DNA of 64,000 bases from Semisulcospira habei (lineage: Eukaryota; Mollusca; Gastropoda; Semisulcospiridae): NCBI GenBank assembly GCA_036245525.1, contig BTPG01000003.1, positions 160,697,260 through 160,761,259 of the forward strand, written 5' to 3'. Under the pieces are notes generated by a model, which saw only the letters and a program-made list of their open reading frames with translations, was not told the origin of the DNA and made no database searches. The position numbers and the translations under genes are program-made. This document shows positions 42,045 through 52,659 of this stretch, one piece after another; the stretch's first letter is position 1; each line of letters begins with the position of its first letter.

Positions 42045-42640
42045 AGTGGTTGTCCATCTGCCAATGTCCATCGTCTGTGGTAAACTGTAACGTTGACATT
42101 GTCATGGAGACTATTCAAGCCACAGTCTTCAAACTTGGCCCAGGGATACTTTGTGGCAAGACCTTTCTAAATATACCAATTTCAGTGACCTCGTAAAGGT
42201 CACGGTCACAGGCAATCAGAAAATAGTTGTAAAAATATCTATAATGTGACCAAAATTGTTCTTTTCTTAAGTACTATTCTCAACATCAAATCCAAACTTG
42301 GTACAAATACCTATTGGTAAGACCTTTTTATGCATACATGTACTAATTTGGTTGACCTCTCCGAAGAGATCAGTTGTTTTTCTCAAATACTATTCACAAC
42401 TTAAAACCCAAATTTGGTACACAACTAGGTGATGTTAAGACCTTCCTATTCATTTTAATTTAGATGATCATTCAGAAAGGTCAAGGGTCACAAGCGATGG
42501 ACAAATATTTTGTATAATTTCATTTTTTGTCAGTGTTTTTGTGAATTTTTCAATCAAATTTGGCACAGAGATAAGTGATGATAAGACCTTTCTATGCATA
42601 CTAATTTGATTGATCCCTTGCAAAGCTCATGGGTCACAGG
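42045..42640. repeat. Old interspersed repeat with internal degenerate units
   Basis: Recurrent AAATTTGGTACA, AAGACCTTTCTA and AAAGGTCA blocks spaced about 115-125 bp. 42045-42150 matches the - strand at about 62000-61860 (CTTGGCCCA, GATACTTTGTGGCAA). Class unknown. Confidence 0.65.
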
Positions 42641-43033
42641 AGGTTGACAGAAGTGAAATTCATTAATTTTGAGGAAACATGGATTTCACAGGTAGAAAAC
42701 CAACCCTTTACTTATATTAGGGCGTTTGAATACTTGCTCATTTCAATGACCTGTTGGAAAGGCCATTGTCACAAAGGTCAGATTAATTATGTGGATCAGT
42801 CATGCGCATGAGCCATCAGGGCTTTGCCATTTTTGTTCTGAGTCTGCAACAACGTATTTTACAGTTGACATATATATTGGACTAGTTGTTTATATACTTT
42901 CTTGTCTCATATGCTTTACTATAAATGTATTTGACAATACATGCTCATGTACTAAATAGGAACATGGTGGTCAGAGTATTAAGAACTGTTAAAAACTTGT
43001 GATATGTCTGTGCATGTTCAACTAGGTCAGTAC
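42641..43033. other. Intergenic sequence, nothing recognised
   Basis: AT-rich between the two genes; no coding or repeat signal seen. Confidence 0.4.
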
Positions 43034-43250
43034 TTAACCCTTTACATCCTTAGGCTGATTTTTTAATATTTGCTTATTGTCCTATGAAGGTAGCCTACAG
43101 ATTACGAGAACGATCAACTATTTCAGCTCAAAGTTGGCGTCAGAATAGCTTGGCGCCTGAGGCGCCAAGCTGTTTAGGCACAACCTTTGAACTATCATAG
43201 TCAAACTTATTTCAATTCAAGCAATAGCGTATCAGGATGAAAAGGGTTAA
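43034..43250. mobile_element. TTAA foldback MITE, family 1, with 17-bp TIRs
   Basis: TTAACCCTTTACATCCT at the left and AGGATGAAAAGGGTTAA at the right, one mismatch. Core TTGGCGCCTGAGGCGCCAA. Confidence 0.88.
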
Positions 43251-43378
43251 ACACCGCATAAGATGGATTGACAGTGATAGTTTAAAGGTGTAGGTCTGAT
43301 TAACTTTTTACCTTTCCACATTCCAAACTCATCAGACACTACCCGTGAATTGTCCTGATCTGGCCCCGTCATACTGTA

Positions 43379-43559
43379 CTTACTTACTTACGCCTGTCAC
43401 CCCTACCCGTGTATAGGCCGTCGACGAGAGACCTTCAGCAACTCCTGTCCTGTGCTTCTCCTTCGATTCTACTCCTCGACGCCAGGAGTTTCTCGGCCTA
43501 CCTCTTTTCCTCTTTCCCTGGGGGTTCCATGACAATGCCTGCCTAGTGATACTGGACCT
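43379..43559 (-). mobile_element. 181-bp LINE 3' tail
   Basis: On the - strand it encodes [20 protein letters not shown] and the end of the ORF seen at 54770-54960, then (GTAA)n. Flanked by an 11-bp duplication GTCATACTGTA (43368-43378, 43560-43570). Severe 5' truncation. Confidence 0.88.
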
Positions 43560-43679
43560 GTCATACTGTAGTGAATAAGTAAGGTTTCGTTTGCAACAAA
43601 CAACTCCCATCAATGAACGAGAGGAAAATCATGGCTGATGACCAGCTTATATCTGTACTATAAGCATAGACAACACTTC

Positions 43680-43776
43680 AAACATCTCCAAGAGGCATAG
43701 ATCCTCATGAGCCCAAAGGGCTCATGAGGATCAATGCCTCTTGGAGATGTTTGGCATGTTGTCTATGCTTATGGTA
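43680..43776. mobile_element. Family 2 foldback, nearly perfect hairpin
   Basis: Arms CAAACATCTCCAAGAGGCAT and AGATCCTCATGAGCC pair with their complements around CCAAAGGG. About 45-bp arms with very few mismatches. Confidence 0.8.
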
Positions 43777-43877
43777 CAAACTGTTTATCCTCCATAACTT
43801 CACTGTCGATCGTTGTGAGGAGGCGTCCGGCATAAACTTAACCTCACTACTGATTGAAGTTTAAACCTAATGCAGGG

Positions 43878-43952
43878 GACCCAGCTGGCTTAGGTGGTGC
43901 AGTGCTGAACTAGTGGTCGAAAGATTGCAGGTCCGAACCCTGTACTGACCTA
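43878..43952 (+). mobile_element. tRNA-derived SINE head
   Basis: Box A-like TGGCTTAGGTGG at 43886-43897 and box B-like GGTCCGAACCC at 43930-43940, spaced as in a tRNA, but the acceptor stem does not pair and no CCA-adjacent discriminator is visible. Best read as the Pol III promoter of a SINE. The body continues an unknown distance (to about 44110). Confidence 0.55.
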
Positions 43953-44115
43953 ACATTTTGGGTGCACCTTGTGCATGCAACAACTGTGACCATATTTAGT
44001 TCTACTCTAAAAACACACCTTTTCTCTGCTGCTTTTACTTGTACGTAAGACCAGCTTTCCCATGTGTGTCTGTGTTTTCTAGTGTTCGCGGGGTGTCTTT
44101 AGTTGTAATGCATAG

Positions 44116-44205
44116 TTTTTAAGTCTCTTCTATTTATAGAAGAAACTTTAGGATGGGATGCGGTGGGGCACTTTCAATAGCATGCATGTAACGCCACAGG
44201 GGCAG
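44116..44205 (+). repeat. Short interspersed repeat shared with 8917-9003
   Basis: Blocks TTTATAGAAGA, TTTAGGATGGG and CAATAGCATGC are in the same order as at 8917-9003. Confidence 0.6.
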
Positions 44206-45211
44206 CCCTAAACTCTTACAATGAAGTAAAAAGATACAAATTATGTCATGTCTAGTTGCGCTACCCTCGTTGCTGAACGTACTTACAGCGCAAAGCATCA
44301 TGTGCATGTGTGTGTATGTATGTAAACATAAAAATCGCCTAAGTTTGTGTATATACAGGCTTGAAAATACAGGAAATGCTTCATTCAAGGGGCGTCTCAG
44401 AGAGCCTCTGACCATAATGACATTTGTTGTCTCATTAAAGATTTAAATAACCATTTATATAAAGTAGGTTGACACACATTAGAGTCCACAATTTTCATAA
44501 TGTTCACTTAAATTTTTAGATATACATGTATCTAGTTTGGAGAAAGACATTGGATAAATTCGTTTGCCTGCTTAGCACCTTTTCAACTTTTTCGAGAGAG
44601 AAAAAGTTCATTGCCAAAAAAAATGTCAACAGGAAGAATCCTCGACTTCTGGAGAAGAATCTGATGGTGACATAAAAGCACCAGACGCGTCAGTTTTATA
44701 CCATTTATACAATTCACCATCGTGTCAGTGTTGTACATGAATTGACGCAGTGATCTCCCTCTCTGTCTCTATCTCTCAGTTTGATTTAGGAAGAGTGTCT
44801 ATCTTTATGATACCTGTGAGCGAATGGTGGGAAAATGCATGCAAGCTCGTATTGAAGAGACTTTGTGGGTTATGGTTCATCCCATCTTCTTGTCCTTTGT
44901 AATATATTTATGTTTGTTTTATTATTGAGATTGTAAAGCTCCCAGAGCACCTTGTAATCAGGCACCATAAAACTTACCTTTATTGTTGTTATTTACTGTA
45001 AACAGTACCATAGCTGCATGCACAAAGGGATTAAAGCCATTTGTTCATGATACTCACAAACCAGATAGGTGAGGCTAGCGCTGGCAGAATTGTCAGTACT
45101 CAAACCAAGGGGAATCACAGCGCTGGACAGACAACAGTTAGATCCCCTGCCCTGTTCATGATTTTGCGATTTAGCTATTACAGTAATTTCACTCTCCGTA
45201 TACAGTAAAGT
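44206..45211. other. Intergenic sequence with a probable retroposon 3' end (about 44850-45000)
   Basis: GTAAAGCTCCCAGAGCACC, then TTTATTGTTGTTATT, recalls non-LTR 3' ends. Otherwise nothing was recognised. A - strand ORF at 44134-44415 has no support. Confidence 0.4.
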
Positions 45212-45395
45212 TTAACCTATTTAGCCCCAACACCCTACAGCAGGAGATGGACTGACCATGATAATTCAAGGGTAGTGCCAGATTAGCTTGGTGCCTTCAG
45301 GCACCAAGCTAATCTGACAATACCCTTGAATTATGGTCAATCCATGGTCATTAGTTAACACCTCAAAAATTGTGGAAATTCAGCTGTGGGGTTAA
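45212..45395. mobile_element. TTAA foldback MITE, family 1 variant
   Basis: TTAACCTATTTAGCCCC ... GCTGTGGGGTTAA; palindrome 45250-45345 with GCCAGATTAGCTTGGTGCC arms. Same subfamily as 48819-49005 and 52239-52440. Confidence 0.75.
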
Positions 45396-46535
45396 GCAAG
45401 AGATTTTGTATGTAGAATTAAAAGAGGCACCCAAAGGCAGAATTTGGGTTTTGAAAGTCAGGAATGTGTTAGAGGATTACTTGAGCATGCTTTTCATTGC
45501 TCAGTCAGTGTGTAACTATTGTGCAGAAAATCAACAAAGTAATACTGGTAAGTTAGTTATTTGGGTTCAACGCCAAGCAGGCAACTAAGGCCATCTCACG
45601 GCGGTAATAGTAATAAGGTATGATTTCACCATGGTGTGTAGTTTATTAAATTATGTTTATCCTCACAGATAATGGTACGAGGTTTTCCAGTAAATGAATA
45701 CAAAAAATTCATATTTGTGTTTTCTTTCAATGCGTGTGTGTGTGTTTGATGATGTACATATATGTACCATTTTTGATGGCATGTTGTGTGAAAAAGTGAC
45801 GGCGAGACGTTTATCATCTCGAGCTGTTCTTGCACCACCCTTTAACTATCGTGGTCAATGTCTCCTATACTATAGTTGTACAAGGACAACTACAATACTG
45901 CCTGATTTTGACCTAAGGCTCAAAGCGTTAAACTTGCCTTTTTGTTAATGCTTTTGTGCTAAAATGACCCCAAAAACAGGTTCTCGGTGTTTGTCCTGCC
46001 TTAAATAAGACTTCCCTACCCCATCTTTCCACAATCCAAGCATGAGTAGGCACACATAACAAAGCTGTCATTGCTGCCTTTATATGCCATCTTACACCAC
46101 TATTATCAACATTTTTGTGCAGCGCTGATGAAAGAAATACCAAGAACAATTATGAAGGAGATAGTGTGAATTAGTAACTTTTCTTGGCATAATGCCTGGA
46201 GGTCACTAAATGAACGCGCAAGTCAGTATGTTCTGCCCCAAACCCCATTTATTTGTTGTAGAATCTACGTTAGTGACAGCAGCGTAGTCCCAATCACAGG
46301 TCCTGTTTTCAGCAACATGATACTCTACAAGTGGTAACCTCATAGCTGCCAACCCTCCCGATTTCATCGGGAATTTCCCGAATTTTTTTCAATTCCCGAT
46401 TCTCCGGGTTTTTTTGTACATTTCTCCTGATTTTCATATTTTCAAGCTTTGTTTTAAAATTCGAGGCATTTTGGCGTACCGCTCGGGGTCAAGCGCCTGT
46501 AGTTGCAACAAACTCTGCTACTGATGCACAAGGGG
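45396..46535. other. Intergenic sequence; half foldback and a CCCGAATTT-type repeat
   Basis: 45830-45870 carries a half foldback (GCACCACCCTTTAACTATCG). About 46340-46440 (GCTGCCAACCCTCCCGATTT, then a CGGGAATTTCCCG inverted motif) is probably an old repeat. No gene seen. Confidence 0.4.
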
Positions 46536-46731
46536 TTAACCCATTTGTTAATCTGCTTATTGTCCTATGAAGGCTACATTATAGATTAGGAGATACATCT
46601 ACTATTTTAGTTCAAGGGTAGTGCCAGAATAGCTTGGCACCTGAGGCACCTTGCTATTTTGGCACCACCCTTGAACTATCGGTCAATTTAATTTATTTCA
46701 AGCACTGGGGTTTCAGGATGATAAGGATCAA
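46536..46731. mobile_element. TTAA foldback MITE, family 1 (right TTAA decayed)
   Basis: Left TTAACCCATTTGTTAATC; palindrome 46609-46688; right end GATGATAAGGATCAA, where GGGTTAA has mutated. Confidence 0.72.
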
Positions 46732-46982
46732 GAAGAACATCAACTGTTCATTTAAAACGAATGAATTTTTGTCAAACTTATTTCACACACTGGTGTATTC
46801 CGAATGATAAGGGTTAACAACATCGAGTGAACAGATGATCCGGGTAAATTCAATGTACATATCCACGGCACATATAAAGCGTTGGGTATAGAAATCACTG
46901 GAATAGAGGTTCTCCAGGAATCGGAAGTAGGTCAAGCATTGCATGGACTTCAAATATTATGTGGTTTCATCCAGCCTGCTTC

Positions 46983-47095
46983 ATGTGCAAGAGGTGTATA
47001 TTCTCACGAGCCCCTGCAGCCACAGGGGGCTCGTGAGAATACATGCCTTTTGCTTGCAAGGAGTTGCCTCGCTCACATCCACATCCTTATCTGGT
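46983..47095. mobile_element. Family 2 foldback
   Basis: Arms CAAGAGGTGTATATTCTCAC, then GAGCCCC, pair with their complements around GCAGCCACAGG. Confidence 0.7.
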
Positions 47096-47308
47096 ATTGA
47101 CCCCTTCGCTGCCATTGATTGTACATCTGAAATCTGTGTAAATTCAATGTGAAAGCAAGCTCCAGCTGTCCTGTGAACAATGGATACAAAGTGGTTTCAG
47201 CAAGAGGCTTAGATCCTCATGAGCCCCCCACAGTCGCAGGGGCTCATAAGGATCTATACCTCTTGCAGTAGTGTGGTGCTCATTTTTTCTCGGCAGTGAA
47301 GGGGTTAA
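47096..47308. mobile_element. TTAA foldback MITE, family 2
   Basis: Ends TTGACCCCTTCGCTGCC and GGCAGTGAAGGGGTTAA; hairpin core 47201-47265 with GCAAGAGGCTTAGATCCTCA arms. The left TTAA has become TTGA. Confidence 0.78.
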
Positions 47309-47379
47309 CAGTATGACAGTTAAGAGGATGCATGCTGTAGTGATTGGTGCAATCCAGCAAGGCAGTAAGTACAAGCCCA

Positions 47380-47440
47380 GTGAGCAAAGGCCATCGGGCC
47401 GCCGTGCAGGCCAACGGCGGCCCAATGGCCTTTTGCGTAT
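47380..47440. repeat. GGCC-type foldback
   Basis: AAAGGCCATCGGGCCGCCG ... CGGCGGCCCAATGGCCTTTT, relative of 41494-41566. Confidence 0.75.
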
Positions 47441-47725
47441 ATGTGTATGCGAGAAAGAGAAAGTATCTCCTGAGCCATTAAGTTTTCTGAAAGTCTGTAT
47501 CTGACTCAATATCAATTGCACACTGGTTACCTCCCTTGATTCGCTACCCATGCACAGCTGATCAAGGGATGTAACCACTATACATCAAGACAATACATTG
47601 CATCACAAACTAGTTTTCCAGAGTGAAAATACCAAGTGTCATCATGCACCTTACACAAGATCTGTTTATGCTCTTACAACCACTCCTAGGTTTATCTAAC
47701 ACCACGTACATGTCCTGTACATGTT

Positions 47726-47795
47726 TTAACCCTCTTGTGCGAGCAGCCACTGGTACTGTAAACTGAACAAGAGGCTGCATGCACAAGGGAGCTAA
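47726..47795. repeat. Small TTAA-type foldback with CTTGTGC/GCACAAG arms
   Basis: TTAACCCTCTTGTGC ... TACTGTAAACTG ... GCATGCACAAGGG. Similar fragments at about 45000-45025, 50625-50680 and 52505-52575. Confidence 0.5.
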
Positions 47796-48078
47796 ATGTT
47801 TTCATGCAACCTGGTGATGGGGTATAAGCATATAACAACCTGGCGAGGCTTTCAAACACTCATAACAGCATTTCACAATGCCAAACATTACACTTTTTTT
47901 ACAGAGTTATGAAAAAAAGCTATGGTATACACATATGTACATAAATCTGGTCAGTATTACCCACACTTCTAGCATATCTCTAAAAATCAACTCTACGTGT
48001 ATAATATTCGACCAAACTTGTACATACAAATCCCCAAAAAATAATGTTCTTGTCCAAATACAATTTTCACTTTTTCTG
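47796..48078. other. Intergenic sequence, nothing recognised
   Basis: AT-rich, no signal. Confidence 0.4.
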
Positions 48079-48158
48079 TTAACTCTTAAACTCCCAGAAC
48101 TAAATGACTTCCAGTCAACAGAATGGAAGTCATTTAGGTCTGGGAGTTTAAGAGTTAA
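48079..48158. mobile_element. 80-bp TTAA hairpin element, family 3
   Basis: TTAACTCTTAAACTCCCAGA at the left, complement at the right, with TGACTTCC and GGAAGTCA near the loop. Almost the whole element is a single hairpin. A relative is at 49747-49825. Confidence 0.88.
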
Positions 48159-48365
48159 AAAGTTTATGCCTTGAGCATTCTGAGGTAACCCAGATAAAAG
48201 TGAAGAAATTACAATGGTCACTTATTTATGCAATACCATATAGCTACTAATACTAAAATATTTATTGATTGCTAGCTCTGCCATCACAGGGTACCGGTAC
48301 CAGTATAATACAAAAGCTCTAAGATACTGACATGCTTCCATAGCTTAAAATTGTGATCATGATAA

Positions 48366-48415
48366 GGGGGGGGGGGGGGGGGGGGGGGGGAGGGGAGAGA
48401 GAGAGAGAGAGAGAG
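48366..48415. repeat. G25 homopolymer followed by (GA)n
   Basis: G run 48366-48390, then AGGGG and about 20 bp of GA repeats. Confidence 0.95.
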
Positions 48416-48818
48416 GTAGTACAGGAGACTGATTGGCCTCGATAATTTAAGGGTAGTTCCAGAAAAGTGCATGTGGCACCTAAGAAAATGGCAAATGAAT
48501 CTGGTACTATATTTAAACTATCAGTCAACCCACCTTGGTGTGCATTTGTATAAGGCACGGAAGGCTAGCTGAATCTTGTTGAAAACTGGATTGAAATCCC
48601 GGGGTACAAGTGCCAAAAATCTCAAAATGTACAGTACACATAAAATTGCTCCATTTAAATGCTTTTGAAAGACAAATATTTGCAATTATGCAAGGCTGAG
48701 TGAAACAGCTGACATACAAATAAAACATAGTTGAAATGAAAATTCCATGAACAAAAAAGATTTCCTTACCATCAATCATGAGATACAATTAGACCCTATG
48801 CTCACGCACACACACATT
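48416..48818. other. Intergenic sequence; half foldback at 48438-48530
   Basis: AATTTAAGGGTAGTTCCAG with a diverged partner near 48500-48525. Nothing else seen. Confidence 0.4.
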
Positions 48819-49005
48819 TTAACCCTTGTAACACCAAAGCCGCATTTCACACATTTTAGAGTTGTCGTCTATCAACTATGCGCCAGTTCCTGGTGATGGA
48901 TCGACCATGTAATTCAAGGGTGGTGCCAAGCTAATCTGGCACTATCCTTAAATTATCATGGTCGATCCATCTCCTGCTGTAGGCTGTTGGGGCTTAATGG
49001 GTTAA
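48819..49005. mobile_element. TTAA foldback MITE, family 1 variant
   Basis: TTAACCCTTGTAACACC ... GGCTTAATGGGTTAA; core GATGGATCGACCATGTAATT and complement, with part of the centre deleted. Confidence 0.75.
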
Positions 49006-49159
49006 ACAAAAAGTTTAATCATGTACATCACTGAAACTGAGCAAAAGCTAATAAAATGCACCCGACACATACTGAATACCTTCTTCCTCTTTATGACACT
49101 TCAATACTACACAGCTGGTATCTGTACTGTGAGGAGTTTACAATACAAACTGGCATTTA

Positions 49160-49387
49160 TTAACCCAAATCATACTGAGGCTAAAAGATTCAAATTTGTA
49201 TGTGCTCATATATATACAAGCTACATTATAGTACTTACAGATAAGGATATAGACCAATGGCTTTAGTTCAAGGATAGTGCCAGAATAGCTTGGCGCCTAG
49301 AGGCGCCAAGCTATTGTGGCACTACCTTTGAACTATTTTAGTCAAACTTATTTTACACACTAGTGTATTCCGAATGATAAGGGTTAA
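49160..49387. mobile_element. TTAA foldback MITE, family 1
   Basis: TTAACCCAAATCATACTGAG ... TTCCGAATGATAAGGGTTAA. The right TTAA (49384-49387) is also the left TTAA of the next element. Confidence 0.85.
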
Positions 49388-49588
49388 CCCCTTAATTGCC
49401 AATGGATGCAGATTGTATTTATAAAATCATTGTAAATTCAGTGTTAAATATTTCCAGGCGTCTAAGGAAAATGGGACAGCAAGAGGCATAGATCCTCAAG
49501 AGCCCCCGCAACTGCAGGGGGCTCATGAGGATCCATACCTCTTGCAGTTGGGTGGTGTTCAATTTTGTTTCAGCAGCGAAGGGGTTAC
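49384..49588. mobile_element. TTAA foldback MITE, family 2, abutting the previous element
   Basis: TTAACCCCTTAATTGCCAAT ... GCAGCGAAGGGGTTAC. Hairpin core 49479-49545. It shares one TTAA with the family 1 copy. Confidence 0.8.
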
Positions 49589-49746
49589 AGAAAAAGAACT
49601 GTAGCCGAGTTGTATGGCAGATCAAAGAAAACATCAGCTAAATGCCTACTGGCCTAAGTGACCAACAATCCTGACGACAAGGTTGCTGGCTTACATGAAC
49701 ACTTTTCTGGGCAAGACTTCACAAAGCTGAGGAGAGAGCAAAGAGC

Positions 49747-49825
49747 TAACCCTTAGACTCCCAGAATTAAATGACTTCCATTCTATAGAATGGAAGTCAT
49801 ATAGTTCTGGGAGGCAAAGGGTTAA
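49747..49825. mobile_element. TTAA-type hairpin element, family 3
   Basis: CTAACCCTTAGACTCCCAGA ... ATAGTTCTGGGAGGCAAAG GGTTAA, arms meeting at CCATTCTATAGAATGG. Confidence 0.82.
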
Positions 49826-49862
49826 AGGAAATGTACATTTCTCATGTATGAGTGATGCTGCT

Positions 49863-49962
49863 TAACCTCTTGACTGCACTGACAATACCATTCGATGGAA
49901 AAGACATTTAGTTATGCATTATTTCTGCCGAAAGGTATCATCAATAGCAGTCAAAGGGTTAA
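49863..49962. mobile_element. 100-bp TTAA element, family 4
   Basis: TTAACCTCTTGACTGCACTG ... TAGCAGTCAAAGGGTTAA; the inner arms pair imperfectly (GATAATACC-like and GGTATCATC). Confidence 0.65.
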
Positions 49963-51093
49963 ATTCATTCTCTCCTTGAATAGGAGACATTGAATGAAAG
50001 CATGATCACTTGACTTATAAAATGAACATTTTTAAGGTTCAATGAGATAGAAAAAACATTATAAATCACATAATTTATATCACAATTTTGCAAAACAGGG
50101 TCGTTTGGTCAATGAGATGTTGAGAAAATACAGTGCTACTCATCAACAGGAGTAACAAAAAGTATCAAAAGGATTTGTTAATTTTTCAAATGATGGGAAA
50201 GGGCTCTGCCAGTAGCTGAAACTTGTCACGTTATGGAAAGCATATTGATACCAAAACTTTGTGGAACCAGTAAAGAGTTAGCACTAAGCAGGGTTCATCT
50301 TAGGAGCAAGTCCTGCGCCACTGGCACAAAATTTCCCAAAATGACCCATAACATTTTTAGCTGAGGTGTCAATGATTCATAGGTTTCTGTGGGCAACAGG
50401 CCCTTCCTTTCACATGTTCATAAAGGCCCACCCATCTTTTGTTTTCTCTTGCTGCCTCTCCTGAAGCTTCCACTTCTCGATATTTCTGTGGCTGGCAAGA
50501 ACGGAAGAAGGTGCCCACAAACACACTTCTCCTTCACCCCCCCCCCCCCCCCCCCCCCCCCCCCATTTTCTACATGATGAACATTTTTAGCTACCTCGGT
50601 ACCCGTGAAATTAACACTGATCCTCGTGCATGCAGCCATCTGTTTACAGTACAGTTAGCTGCATGCACTAGCAGGCCAAATACAAACATAATGGTAATGC
50701 CCAATTCCAGTTTACAACATAGTAAACACATGGACCAGCATGGCAAGAACGTTCTACTGGCACATGTACATCTTTAAAATTAAGCCACATTGTCAAAGCG
50801 ATTCAGTTTTGAATGACTGACTTAGCACACGTACTGAATTTTGCATTGAGACCTGCAGAGCAGGTAGAGCTTTTTCATTCTTAGTGAGAGATGGACCGAG
50901 TATGTCCACTCATGGATAGTACCTGATTAGCTTGATGCCCTTTGGCAACAAGTTAACCAGATACTATCCTTGAGCGGACATGCTCAATCCGTACAAATCA
51001 ACTAGTAGGTACATGGTACTCACTGATGACCCTATTATCTCAGCCATTTGTTTGCAGAACAATCAACTGGAAAAAAAATGACACCGAGTTGGG
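49963..51093. other. Downstream flank of the ABHD6-like gene
   Basis: Contains a C28 homopolymer (50537-50564), a fragment at 50625-50680 of the CTTGTGC-type foldback, and a hairpin at 50889-50993 (GATGGACCGAGTATGTCCAC ... GCGGACATGCTCAATCCGT). The 3' UTR of the hydrolase gene must lie here; no convincing AATAAA was found close to the stop codon. Confidence 0.45.
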
Positions 51094-51258
51094 TCATGAG
51101 GAAATAGTTTGAGCATCTGTCCAGAATTCCCCCAGGACTTTCGCGTAAGCCTGGGGCTGATCGAGGTTGATGGCATGTCCACAGCATGGGAAAATGTCAA
51201 CACGTCGTAAATCACTGACTTTTTCTTTCAAAATCTCTACCCCTGACACGTGAACCAC
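51094..51258 (-). CDS. ABHD6-like: ABHD6-like alpha/beta hydrolase, last exon
   Basis: On the - strand, acceptor gttgcag precedes 51258 and TGA lies at 51096-51094. It encodes VVHVSGVEILKEKVSDLRRV, then DIFPCCGHAINLDQPQAYAK and a short tail ending TISS. CCGHAINLDQP carries the catalytic His (CGHS in vertebrate ABHD6). ABHD6 is a membrane-associated serine hydrolase that cleaves monoacylglycerols such as 2-arachidonoylglycerol; that activity is inferred from family membership. Confidence 0.9.
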   Translation of the reverse strand: MVHVSGVEILKEKVSDLRRVDIFPCCGHAINLDQPQAYAKVLGEFWTDAQTISS

Positions 51259-51414
51259 CTGCAACAGAGTAAATTGAACACACTTCACTTCATGGTAGGC
51301 ATAAAAGTACAGCTGAAAGAATACATTAAAATTATAACAAGGTTGGATATAATAAAAAGTAGGACAAAACAGAGCTTTTGCATAGGTCCCAAACATACTT
51401 CTATTTAACCCCTT

Positions 51415-51632
51415 CACTGCTGGAGATCCCCAATTTCGCATCTGAGACCACTACACACTGGCTGGCATTTGCGTGAAAACACAGATCTGAATGGGACCCA
51501 AAATAAACGTAAAGAGCACAGACTAACAAGTGACATAAATCCTCATGAACCCCCACAATGCAGGGGCTCATGAGAGTCTATGTCTCTTGCAGCTGGGTGG
51601 CATTTACCTTCCTTTAGCAGTTAAGGGATTAA
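51415..51632. mobile_element. TTAA foldback MITE, family 2
   Basis: TTAACCCCTTCACTGCTG ... AGCAGTTAAGGGATTAA; core AATCCTCATGAACCCCCAC and complement. It sits in the last ABHD6-like intron. Confidence 0.82.
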
Positions 51633-51748
51633 ATTAAATCTATTACCATTTTTTTCTCAGACAAAACAAGGGCAGTGCCGGAACAGCCTTGTACCAGTAA
51701 GCACCAAGCTATCCTGGAACCACCACTGAATTATTATACTCAATCTCC

Positions 51749-51829
51749 TTAACTCTTTCGAGACGTGCCGCATCCAGATTTGCGGCTTTACGCCGCGAAT
51801 CCGGATGCGGCACATCTCGAAAGAGTTAA
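51749..51829. mobile_element. 81-bp TTAA hairpin element, family 5
   Basis: TTAACTCTTTCGAGACGTGC at the left, complement at the right, with CCGCATCC/GGATGCGG inside. One almost uninterrupted hairpin. A relative is at 63768-63847. Confidence 0.9.
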
Positions 51830-51889
51830 CTGATATCATAAGTATGTCTGCAGAGGACGACTACAAAATCTTGGAGTTTACACCTCAGA

Positions 51890-52107
51890 GCTCCATGTAT
51901 TTTGCTGCCAGCGGATGCAGACTGTGCTCTTGAAATCACTGTAAATTAAGGGTCAAAGTCCTCACCTGTCAAAAGAACATAGACACAAAGCAGTTTCAGC
52001 AAGAGGCACAGACCCTCATATGCCCCCCACAACCCCAGGGGCTTGTGAGGATTTATACCTCTTGCAGTTGGGTGGCGATCAATGTTGCTCAACAGTGAGG
52101 GGATTAA
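51890..52107. mobile_element. TTAA foldback MITE, family 2 (left end decayed)
   Basis: Right end AACAGTGAGGGGATTAA; core GCAAGAGGCACAGACCCTCA and complement; it ends only a few bases from the ABHD6-like exon at 52115. Confidence 0.7.
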
Positions 52108-52114
52108 TACAAAC

Positions 52115-52215
52115 CTGATCTTCACGCCCCCACACGACTTGTACTGGACAGCGGATGTGATGCAACTCTTTTTCCAGAGCTTTGCGACACTTCTCAGAAA
52201 CTAGCTCGTGTACCA
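52115..52215 (-). CDS. ABHD6-like: ABHD6-like hydrolase, fourth visible exon
   Basis: - strand acceptor ttccag at 52216-52221, donor GTTTGT from 52114. Encodes VHELVSEKCRKALEKELHHI, then RCPVQVVWGREDQ. VQVVWGREDQ corresponds to the TQIIWGKQDQ strand of ABHD6 with the catalytic Asp. TG joins T of the previous exon to give Leu; the exon ends in phase 0. Confidence 0.9.
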
Positions 52216-52238
52216 CTGGAAATGTACATAAAACAAGA

Positions 52239-52440
52239 TTGAACCCAAGGCCACATTTCCTAAATTTTGAAAGTATCACTTAAAATTATGTACCAGTTGC
52301 AGGAGATGGATGGACCATGATAATTCAAGGGTAGTGCCAGATTAGCTTGGAACCTGAAGGCGCCAAGCTAATCTGGCACTACTTGAATTAACATGGTCCA
52401 TCCATCTCCTGCTGTAGGGTGTTGGGGCTAAATGGGTTAA
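52239..52440. mobile_element. TTAA foldback MITE, family 1 variant
   Basis: Right end GGGGCTAAATGGGTTAA; core GATGGATGGACCATGATAAT and complement around GGCGCC. The left end is decayed (TTGAACCC). Confidence 0.72.
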
Positions 52441-52659
52441 GAAACAGGAGACAACTGAAAATGTCTTATATGTAGAGTATGAAGTCAAAGGTTTCATTTG
52501 AAACCCCTTATGCATACAGCTACTTGTACTGTTTATAGTACTGGTGGCTGAACGCTCACAGGAATTAAACTGTGAATTCAGCTCACATACCACTGAAGAG
52601 GAACAAGAAAAAACCAAACTGGTGCAATGATTACATTGGCAAAGAAAAACCTCACTCAC

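Noticed and set aside
43878..43952. A functional tRNA gene
   Set aside because: Promoter boxes are present, but the acceptor and anticodon stems do not fold; a SINE head is more likely.
44134..44415. 93-residue - strand ORF
   Set aside because: No splice context, similarity or codon pattern supporting a gene.
48079..48158. A microRNA precursor
   Set aside because: Hairpin size fits, but it is bounded by TTAA and has a relative at 49747-49825, so a transposable element is the simpler reading; small-RNA data would be needed.
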